A stretch of 64,000 nucleotides of DNA from Streptomyces sp. GESEQ-4. GTDB lineage: Bacteria > Actinomycetota > Actinomycetes > Streptomycetales > Streptomycetaceae. Positions 45,004-52,118 of the stretch are shown in pieces (the first letter of the stretch is position 1; every line of letters starts with the position of its first letter). The stretch spans positions 62,001-126,000 of the forward strand of contig NZ_JAFFSU010000012.1 in assembly GCF_017948455.1 (NCBI RefSeq), written 5' to 3'. The notes beneath the pieces are model-generated. The model was not told the DNA's origin. It searched no databases and saw nothing but the letters and a program-made list of their open reading frames with translations. Position numbers and translations under genes: made by a program.

Positions 45004-45966
45004 ATGAGCGGGAAGTGTCTGGTCACCGGTGGAGCGGGCTATGTCGGTGGTGTCGTCGCACAGCATCTACTGGAGGCCGGGCACGAGGTCACCGTCCTGG
45101 ACAATCTCTCGACCGGTTTCCGCGAAGGCATCCCGAGTGGCGTCACCTTCATCGAAGGCGACATCAAGGACGCCGCCAAGTGGCTCGACGCGTCGTACGA
45201 CGCGGTGCTGCACTTCGCCGCGTGCGCGCTGGTCGGCGAGTCGGTCGTACTGCCCGAGAAGTACTGGGCCAACAACGTCGCCGGCAGCATGGCGCTGCTG
45301 GAGGCGATGCGCTCGGCCGGCGTGCGCAAGCTCGTCTTCTCATCGACTGCGGCCACCTACGGCGAACCCGAGCAGGTCCCGATCGTGGAGACCGCGCCGA
45401 CCAGGCCGACCAACCCCTACGGCGCCTCGAAGCTCGCCGTCGACCACATGATCACCGGCGAGGCGGCGGCGCACGGCCTGGCCGCGGTCTCCCTGCGCTA
45501 CTTCAACGTGGCCGGCGCGTACGGCGCCCAGGGCGAGCGGCACGACCCCGAGTCGCACATCATCCCGCTGGCGCTCCAGGTCGCCCTGGGCAAGCGGGAC
45601 GCCGTCTCCATCCACGGCGACGACTACCCGACGCCGGACGGCACCTGCGTCCGCGACTACATCCATGTCGCGGATCTGGCCGAGGCGCATCTGCTGGCCG
45701 TCGAGGCCGCGCGGCCCGGTGAACACCTGATCTGCAACCTCGGCAACGGCAACGGATTCTCGGTGCGCGAGGTCATCGAGACCGTCCGGCAGGTCACCGG
45801 GCACCCGGTCCCCGAGGTCGTCACGGCTCGGCGCGGTGGCGATCCGGCGGTGCTGGTGGCTTCCGCCGGGGCTGCCCGGGACAGGCTCGGGTGGAGTCCG
45901 TCCCGGGCGGATCTTGCGGAGATCGTCGCGGATGCGTGGAAGTTCGCGCAGAACACGACGCGCTGA
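45004..45966 (+). CDS. galE: UDP-glucose 4-epimerase
   Basis: A 320-residue extended SDR. TGGAGYVGGVVAQHLLEAGHEVTVLDNLSTG is followed by the Ser in FSSTAATYG, YxxxK as YGASK near 140, and RYFNVAGAYG. The end shows VVTARRGGDPAVLVAS, typical of GalE. It converts UDP-glucose to UDP-galactose for the polysaccharide. AAAGGGAG precedes the ATG at 45004. It is the last gene of the sugar locus. Confidence 0.92.
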   Translation: MSGKCLVTGGAGYVGGVVAQHLLEAGHEVTVLDNLSTGFREGIPSGVTFIEGDIKDAAKWLDASYDAVLHFAACALVGESVVLPEKYWANNVAGSMALLEAMRSAGVRKLVFSSTAATYGEPEQVPIVETAPTRPTNPYGASKLAVDHMITGEAAAHGLAAVSLRYFNVAGAYGAQGERHDPESHIIPLALQVALGKRDAVSIHGDDYPTPDGTCVRDYIHVADLAEAHLLAVEAARPGEHLICNLGNGNGFSVREVIETVRQVTGHPVPEVVTARRGGDPAVLVASAGAARDRLGWSPSRADLAEIVADAWKFAQNTTR

Positions 45967-46049
45967 GCGTGGTTGCGTAGTTTGCTTGCTGCCGGGCGGT
46001 GGGGGCTGGTCGCGCCCACGCGGCGGTAGCCGCAAATCGACACAGCCCC

Positions 46050-46067
46050 GCGCCCCTTACGGGGCGC
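46050..46067. terminator. hairpin between galE and the surface protein gene
   Basis: GCGCCCC-TTAC-GGGGCGC is a 7-bp stem with outer pairing of ACAG and CTGT. The same CCCCGCGCCCCT core forms the longer inverted repeat at 63595-63665. It can serve both convergent genes. Confidence 0.6.
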
Positions 46068-46071
46068 TGTA

Positions 46072-46746
46072 CTACCGGTGAGTCCCTGCCCTGCCTCGTC
46101 GGTACAGGACCGTTCCGGCTGCCAGGAGTGCTCCGCCAGCCGCCGTCGCCGCGATGATGCCCTCAGCGCCGGTCTCGGGCATCTGTGGATGGTGGGGCTT
46201 TACCGGCGGTGTCTTCGACGGGGTGGGCGTCGGCTTGTGGGAGGGCGGTGGCGTGACCGTCTTGGTCGGGGTGGGGGTTGGCGTAGGTGTGGGTGTGGGG
46301 GTCGGCTCGGGGTGGTGGCTGTGGCACTCGCAGGTCGGCTTCTCGCTCGGCTCCTCGCGGCCGTAGCCGGGGGGCTCTTCCGGGCCGTAACCGGGCGGCT
46401 CCTCGCTGCCGTATCCGGACGGGACCTCGCTGCCGTACCCGGACGGCTGCCCGGACGTGTCCTCGGTGTCGGTGTCGGTGTCGTAGCCGAAGGTGCCGTT
46501 TTCGAACCACGGCTGCGGGACCCGCAGTTGGTCCAGCCGCTCGTCCAGGTTGTTCAGCTTGTCGTCCAGGCCGTTCAGGCCGTTCAGGCCGTCCGGTCCG
46601 TCCGTGTTGGCGGACAGTGCGGCCGGGGACTGGGCCGCGGGCCCGAGCTTGCCGGGGGTCGCGAAGGCCCAGGTGCCGTACAGGGACAGGGCGCTTGTCG
46701 TGGCGGCGACGGCCACGATCAATCCCTTGCTGAGGGTCTGTCGCAC
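46072..46746 (-). CDS. sortase-sorted cell-wall surface protein (MPETG motif)
   Basis: A 224-residue protein with signal peptide, a DGLNGLNGLDDKLNNLDERLD amphipathic segment, repeats of SGYGSE/PPGYG type, a Cys pair (CECHSHH), a long Pro-Thr wall-spanning stretch, then MPETG at 189-193, a membrane segment and a basic tail. This is the layout of sortase substrates with Met in place of Leu. Start is GTG at 46746; the longer frame to 48462 is a shadow of the ligase gene. Role unknown, perhaps adhesion or wall structure. Confidence 0.82.
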   Translation of the reverse strand: MRQTLSKGLIVAVAATTSALSLYGTWAFATPGKLGPAAQSPAALSANTDGPDGLNGLNGLDDKLNNLDERLDQLRVPQPWFENGTFGYDTDTDTEDTSGQPSGYGSEVPSGYGSEEPPGYGPEEPPGYGREEPSEKPTCECHSHHPEPTPTPTPTPTPTPTKTVTPPPSHKPTPTPSKTPPVKPHHPQMPETGAEGIIAATAAGGALLAAGTVLYRRGRAGTHR

Positions 46747-46880
46747 TCTCGTTGTCTTCCTCTCAGGGGCGAAGCCGGTCGTCGACCTGCCAACTGTGAA
46801 CGAGATGTGGAGACCCAAAGAAACCGATATATGCAACTTGCCGGGTAATTCACCCGGTTGCCCGTCCGTGCCCGGTGGGC

Positions 46881-48800
46881 TCACCCGCCGTACAGCGCCT
46901 CGATCTCGTCCGCGTACGCCGCCGTCACCGCATGCCGCTTGACCTTCAGGGACGGGGTGAGCATGCCGTTGTCCTCTGTGAACTCGCCCTCGACCAGGGC
47001 GAAGGCGCGGATCGACTCGGCGCGGGAGACGGCCTCGTTGGCGTAGTCCACGGCCTTCTGGACCTGCGCGCGCATCCGCGGGTCCTGGACGACCTCGGAC
47101 AGCGGGGTGTCGGCGGGCAGTTTGCGGACCGCCAGCCAGTGGGCGACCGCGTCGGGGTCGAGGGTGATCAGGGCGGCGACGAAGGGGCGGTTGTCGCCGA
47201 CGACGAGGCACTGGCCGACGGGCGGGCGGCTGCGCAGCCGGTCCTCCAGGACGGCCGGGGAGACGTTCTTGCCGCCGGAGGTGACGATGATGTCCTTCTT
47301 GCGGCCGGTGATGGTGAGATAGCCGTCCTCGTCGAGGGCGCCCAGGTCGCCGGTGGCGAACCAGTCGTCGGTGAGTACGGCGTCGGTGGCGGCCGGGTTG
47401 TTCCAGTACGAGCCGAAGACGATGCCGCCCTTGATGAGCACCTCGCCGTCGTCGGCGATACGGACGGCCGTGCCGGGGACCGGGAGGCCGACCGTGCCGG
47501 GGCGGGGTTTCAGGGGCGGGACGATGGTGGCGGCTGCGGTGGTCTCGGTCAGGCCGTAGCCCTCGTAGACGATGATTCCGGCGGCGTAGAAGAACAGGTT
47601 GAGGTTGCGGTCGAGCGGGGAGCCGCCGCTGATGGCGTACCGCATCCGGCCGCCGAGTTCCTTGCGCACCCGGCGGTAGACCAGCAGGTCGTACAGGGCC
47701 CAGGCGGCGTAGAGGGCGGGGCCCGGGCCCTTGCCGGTGCCGAGGAACTTGTTCAGGTACGCCTCGCCGAAGCGGACGCCGATGCGGTCGGCGCGGTCGA
47801 AGGAGGCGCCGCGGCCGATCTTCTCGGCGGTGGCGCGGCCGGTGTCGTGGATCTTCTCGAAGAGATACGGGACGCCGACGAGGAAGGTGGGCCGGAACTC
47901 CTTGAGCGCGGGGCGGAGTTCGTCGGGCTTGATGCTCGGGCAGTGGCCGATCTCGATACGGGCCATCAGGCAGGCGATCTGGAGCGTGCGGCCGAGGATG
48001 TGGGCGAGGGGGAGGAAGAGGAGGGTGGAGGCTGTTTGGCGGGTGACCTCTTTGAAGAGGGGGTGGAGCAGCTCGACCGTGTTGGCGGCCTCGGCATGGA
48101 GGTTTGCGTGCGTGAGGACGCAGCCCTTCGGTTTTCCGGTGGTGCCGGAGGTGTAGCAGACCGTGGCGACCGTGTCGGGGGTCAGGGCCGTACGGCGCTT
48201 GGTGACCTCCTCGTCGGGGATGTCCCGGCCGAGGGTGGTGAGTTGGGTGAGTGCGTCTGCGTCGAGCTGCCAGATGCGCGGGGGTTCGGGGTGGCGGGCC
48301 ATGCCCGTCGTCACCGTCTCGGCGTTCTCCGCCGTCTCCGTGACGACGAAACGGGTGCCCGAGTCTCGGACGATCCACTCGACCTGCTCGGCGGAGGACG
48401 TGGCGTAGACCGGGACGGTCTGGCCGCCGGCCGCCCAGATCGCGAAGTCCAGGACCGTCCACTCGTAGCGGGTGCGGGACATCAGGGCGACCCGGCCGCC
48501 CGGTTCGAGGCCGGCGGCGATCAATCCCTTGGCGACGGCGGTGACTTCGGCGGCGAAGGCGGCGGCCGTGACGGGCTGCCAGGTGCCGTGGCGTTCGCGG
48601 CGCAGGACCACCGCGTCGGGAGCCTCCGCGGCGTTGGTGAAGGGCAGGTCGGCCGTGCTGCCGGTGGTGACGCGCGGCGCGAGCGGCGCCGTACGGGCCT
48701 CGCGCACCGCGCCCGACTCGTCCCTGACCAGCTCGACCTCGGTGCGCGCGGCCAGGTCGGTGCGCCGCTTCGCCCGCTTCAGATCCTTGCGTACGCCCAT
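46881..48800 (-). CDS. long-chain fatty-acid/acyl-CoA ligase
   Basis: A 639-residue AMP-forming synthetase of the FadD15 type. The P-loop YTSGTTGKPKG lies near 212-222, EGYGLTETTAA near 395, and TGDLGALDEDGYLTITGRKKD near 500 with the C-terminal Lys region. It activates fatty acids to acyl-CoA in the cytoplasm. The N-terminal 40 residues are polar and basic. GGGAG precedes the ATG, and a sigma70-like promoter lies at 48838-48865. Confidence 0.92.
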   Translation of the reverse strand: MGVRKDLKRAKRRTDLAARTEVELVRDESGAVREARTAPLAPRVTTGSTADLPFTNAAEAPDAVVLRRERHGTWQPVTAAAFAAEVTAVAKGLIAAGLEPGGRVALMSRTRYEWTVLDFAIWAAGGQTVPVYATSSAEQVEWIVRDSGTRFVVTETAENAETVTTGMARHPEPPRIWQLDADALTQLTTLGRDIPDEEVTKRRTALTPDTVATVCYTSGTTGKPKGCVLTHANLHAEAANTVELLHPLFKEVTRQTASTLLFLPLAHILGRTLQIACLMARIEIGHCPSIKPDELRPALKEFRPTFLVGVPYLFEKIHDTGRATAEKIGRGASFDRADRIGVRFGEAYLNKFLGTGKGPGPALYAAWALYDLLVYRRVRKELGGRMRYAISGGSPLDRNLNLFFYAAGIIVYEGYGLTETTAAATIVPPLKPRPGTVGLPVPGTAVRIADDGEVLIKGGIVFGSYWNNPAATDAVLTDDWFATGDLGALDEDGYLTITGRKKDIIVTSGGKNVSPAVLEDRLRSRPPVGQCLVVGDNRPFVAALITLDPDAVAHWLAVRKLPADTPLSEVVQDPRMRAQVQKAVDYANEAVSRAESIRAFALVEGEFTEDNGMLTPSLKVKRHAVTAAYADEIEALYGG

Positions 48801-48837
48801 ATCGGCTCCCGGTGCCCGTCGGACTTACCGGGGAGTC

Positions 48838-48865
48838 AACTTACTCGCGCGTAACGGAAGGTCAA
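48838..48865 (-). promoter_or_regulatory. putative sigma70-like promoter of the acyl-CoA ligase
   Basis: On the minus strand TTGACC (48860-48865) is followed after 16 bases by TAAGTT (48838-48843), 38 bases ahead of the ATG. Confidence 0.45.
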
Positions 48866-48939
48866 TGGGTCGGGGCGTAGTGATGGTGTGTGCGTCTGTA
48901 CGTTGCTGTACGACCCCCCCCCACCGGAAGGAAATCCCC

Positions 48940-49557
48940 GTGCACTCCCGACGTCTCCGGTCCGCCCTGGTGGCCGTCTGCGCCGCCGCGGCCCTGTCCC
49001 TCTCCGGCGCCGCATCGGCCGCCGCACAGCCCTCGGCACCGCCGCGGGCGGCCTCCGTCGTCCCCGGACTCGTCCCGCTGACCGACCTGTTCGCCGAGCG
49101 GCTGCTGCTCGCCGACAAGGTGGCGGCCGCCAAGTACGGCACCGACAAGCCGATCGACGACCCGGTGCGCGAGCAGCAGATCCTGGACGACGTCGCCGCC
49201 CGGGCGACCGGGCTCGGGCTGGACCCGGCGGCCGTGCGGGCCGTGTTCCGGGACCAGATCGAGGCGAACAAGCTGGTGCAGCGCGGGCTGTACGTGCGCT
49301 GGGACGCGCATCCCGAGGAGCGGCCCACCGAGCGCCCCGACCTGGTCACGGAGGTGCGTCCGCAACTGGACCGCATCACCACCGAGTTGCTGACCGCGCT
49401 GAAGGACACGCAGCGGCTGCGGACGTCGCCGTCGTGTGAGCCGAGGCTCTACCTCGCGAGCACCTGGTCGGCGTACCGCCATGAGCTGGACGTCCTGCAT
49501 CTGAAGGGGCTTCAGCGGGCCGTGCCCTCGGTGTGCGGGGGCGGGCCTCAGTCCTGA
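48940..49557 (+). CDS. secreted chorismate mutase (AroQ-gamma type)
   Basis: A 205-residue exported enzyme with signal peptide (about 1-30) and an all-helical AroQ domain: LFAERLLLADKVAAAKYGTDKPIDDPVREQQILDDV carries the conserved Arg/Lys/Asp/Glu residues. It converts chorismate to prephenate outside the membrane. A Cys near each end of the C-terminal part (SPSCEPR, PSVCGGG) suggests a disulfide. GTG start with GGAAGGAAA ahead. Its end overlaps the convergent VWA gene by 10 bases. Confidence 0.88.
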   Translation: MHSRRLRSALVAVCAAAALSLSGAASAAAQPSAPPRAASVVPGLVPLTDLFAERLLLADKVAAAKYGTDKPIDDPVREQQILDDVAARATGLGLDPAAVRAVFRDQIEANKLVQRGLYVRWDAHPEERPTERPDLVTEVRPQLDRITTELLTALKDTQRLRTSPSCEPRLYLASTWSAYRHELDVLHLKGLQRAVPSVCGGGPQS

Positions 49558-51065
49558 CCGGTGAGGTCGCTCGCCCGGTCGATGGTGTCGGCGAGGCGGC
49601 GGACCTCCTCGTCCTCGGTGCTGTCCGCCAACTCGGCGGAGTAGTCGGCCAGTCCGGCGAGGGTCGGGGCGCCCGGGAGGGAGTCGTCGCCGTCGAGGGC
49701 GTCGGCGAAGTAGGCGGCCGTCGCGGTGACCTGGAAGCGCGGCGCGGCTTCGCTCAGGGAGTCCTCGAGGGAGCCGGTCTCCAGTTGGCCGGACTCCTCG
49801 TGCGGGTCGCGGGATTCGGGGTCGAGCCAGCGGACGCTCGCGGTGGCGAGGTGGCCCTCGGCGCCGGGCTTGACGCGGACGGCGTAGAGGGCGGTGACGG
49901 TGTGGCCGGGGCCGACCTCGCCGCCGTCGACGCTGTCGTCCCGGAAGTCCTCGTCGGCGACCTCGCGGTTGTCGTAGCCGACCAGGCGGTACTCGGCGAC
50001 CGTCTCGGGGTCGAAGGCGACCTGGGCCTTGGCGTCGCGGGCGGTGAGGTCGATGTTCTGCGGGAGCTGTTCCACGAACACCTTGCGGGCCTCCTCGTCG
50101 TCCGAGACGTAGACCGTGTGGCCGTCGCCGTTGTCGGCGAGCTGTTCCATCAGGGCGTCGCCGTAGTCGCTGCCCACGCCGACGCCGAAGAGGGTGATGC
50201 CGTGCTCGCGGCGTTCGCTCGCGATGCGTTCGAGGATGGTCTCCGCGTCGGTGTCGCCGGTGTTGGCCAGGGCGTCGGAGACGAGGACGACGCGGTTGGT
50301 GGCGCCTTCGCGCAGGCCTTCCTCCGCGGTCTCGTAGCCGGTGTCGACGCCCGCGCCGAGGTTGGTCGAGTCGGTGGGCTCCAGGCTGTCGATGGCGTCG
50401 TGGACCTCGTCGCGGTTGTCGTCGAGGCGGGTCATCGGCAGCACCTCCTCGGCCTCGTCGCTGAAGGTGACGATCGCGACCGAGTCGTCGTCGCGCAGCT
50501 GGTCCGTCATCACGCCGAGGGAGTCCTTGGCGAGGTCGAGACGGCCGGGCTCGGCCATGGAGCCGGAGATGTCGATGACGAAGGTGAGGGCGGCGGGCGG
50601 CCGTTCGCCCTCGTCCTCGGCGGGCCGGGTGGCGAGGCCGACCCGGACCAGGGACCAGTCGTCCGCGGCGGTGCGGGCGCCGTCGACGGTCACGGAGAAG
50701 CCGTCGCCGTCGGGGCGGTCGTAGTCCTGGCGGAAGCTGTTGACGAATTCCTCCGGGCGGACCGTCGACGGGTCGGGCAGCCGGCCCTCGGCGAGGGTGC
50801 GGCGGGCGTAGCCGTAGGAGGCGGTGTCGACGTCCAGGGCGAAGGTGGAGAGGTGGTCGGGGGCCGGGGCGAACTCCCGGGATTCGTCGGTTCCCTGGCT
50901 TCCCTCGGGCTCGGGTATCGCGGGTGCCGGGAAGCCGGTTTCCCGTGCCGAGTCCGAGGCCTTGCCGCTGTCCGAGTCCTCACCCCCACCGCAGGCCGTG
51001 AGCAGCAGGCCGCTCGCCGCGGTGAGCGTGAGCAGCAGCCGTCGTATGCCGTACCGCTTCAACAT
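49548..51065 (-). CDS. VWA-domain lipoprotein (YfbK/DUF3520 type)
   Basis: A 505-residue lipoprotein with lipobox LLTAC (Cys25). An N-terminal domain (FALDVDTASYGYARRTLAEG) precedes a VWA fold with MIDAS FVIDISGSM near 165 and GAGVDTGY, and a C-terminal DUF3520 region (TARDAKAQVAFDPETVAEYRLVGYDNR). These proteins likely bind a partner through Mg2+ on the outer face of the membrane. It appears monocistronic. Confidence 0.88.
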   Translation of the reverse strand: MLKRYGIRRLLLTLTAASGLLLTACGGGEDSDSGKASDSARETGFPAPAIPEPEGSQGTDESREFAPAPDHLSTFALDVDTASYGYARRTLAEGRLPDPSTVRPEEFVNSFRQDYDRPDGDGFSVTVDGARTAADDWSLVRVGLATRPAEDEGERPPAALTFVIDISGSMAEPGRLDLAKDSLGVMTDQLRDDDSVAIVTFSDEAEEVLPMTRLDDNRDEVHDAIDSLEPTDSTNLGAGVDTGYETAEEGLREGATNRVVLVSDALANTGDTDAETILERIASERREHGITLFGVGVGSDYGDALMEQLADNGDGHTVYVSDDEEARKVFVEQLPQNIDLTARDAKAQVAFDPETVAEYRLVGYDNREVADEDFRDDSVDGGEVGPGHTVTALYAVRVKPGAEGHLATASVRWLDPESRDPHEESGQLETGSLEDSLSEAAPRFQVTATAAYFADALDGDDSLPGAPTLAGLADYSAELADSTEDEEVRRLADTIDRASDLTGQD

Positions 51066-51203
51066 CCGTGCCCCCTTTGTCGTTCGACGTCTGTGACTGT
51101 GACGGCGAAGGGGGCCGGAACGTGCGTGACGGAGCGTTGCGGAAGTGTCTCGATGAGGGCACGGAGCAGGCCTGTCGAGACCGGTGGGTGACCCTCCGTT
51201 GAC

Positions 51204-52118
51204 CTACGACACGATGTCCTTGCGCGCGAAACCGCGGAAGGCCAGCGCGAACAGCACGAGCGCGTACGTTACGGAAATCGCGCTGCCCTGGATCATGCTG
51301 GACCACTCGGGGTTGGGCTGAACGGCGTCGGCCCAGGCGTAGTTCCAGTGCGCGGGCAGGAAGTGCCGCCAGTCGCCGAGGGCGGTCACCTGGTCGAGGA
51401 CGTTGCCGACGATGGTCAGGCCGACCGCGCCGCCGACCGCCCCGAGGGGCGCGTCCGTCTTGGTGGACAGCCAGAACGCGAGGCCGGCGGTGACCAGTTG
51501 GGAGACGAAGATGAACCCCACGACCACCACGAGCTGCTGCGCCGCCGTGCCCGCGTCCACCGCGCCGCCGGTCGGCAGCTGCAGCGGACCCCACCCGTAG
51601 GCGGCGACGCCGACGGCCAGCGCGACCAGCGGCAGCACGATCATCGCGGCGAGACTGAGGCCGAGGCCGACGACGAGCTTGGACCACAGCAGCCGGGCGC
51701 GTGGCACGGGTGCGGCGAGCAGATAGCGCAGGGAGGACCAGCCGGCCTCCGAGGCGACCGTGTCCCCGCAGAACAGGGCGACCGGGATCACCAGCAGGAA
51801 GCCCGCGGAGACGAACAGGTTCACCGCGGCGAAGTTGGCGGCGGACCGGGTGGCCGTGTCCAGCAGCGTGATCCGCTCGCCGCCGCCGCTGTCCGGCTCG
51901 CCGCCGATCGCGAAGGCGACGACCAGCACGAACGGCAGGGCGGCGAGGATCGCGAACATCACCAGCGTGCGGCGCCGCTTGAGCTGGCGGAGCAGCTCGA
52001 CGCGGAGCGGCAGGGTGCGGCCCGGGCGGTAGCCGGACGCCGTTTCGGCGCGCTCGACGAGCGGCTCGGGGCGGCCGGTCTCTTCGGAGCGGCCGGTTCC
52101 CTCGGTGAGCGTGCTCAT
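51204..52118 (-). CDS. ABC exporter permease (ABC-2 type)
   Basis: A 304-residue protein with about six membrane segments (RTLVMFAILAALPFVLVVAFAIGG, FVSAGFLLVIPVALFCGD, LVVGLGLSLAAMIVLPLVAL, and others). It is the likely membrane channel for the ATPase encoded by the preceding gene. The two genes overlap by ATGA at 52115-52118, so one transcript and coupled translation are likely. It lacks a domain that would show the substrate. Confidence 0.85.
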   Translation of the reverse strand: MSTLTEGTGRSEETGRPEPLVERAETASGYRPGRTLPLRVELLRQLKRRRTLVMFAILAALPFVLVVAFAIGGEPDSGGGERITLLDTATRSAANFAAVNLFVSAGFLLVIPVALFCGDTVASEAGWSSLRYLLAAPVPRARLLWSKLVVGLGLSLAAMIVLPLVALAVGVAAYGWGPLQLPTGGAVDAGTAAQQLVVVVGFIFVSQLVTAGLAFWLSTKTDAPLGAVGGAVGLTIVGNVLDQVTALGDWRHFLPAHWNYAWADAVQPNPEWSSMIQGSAISVTYALVLFALAFRGFARKDIVS

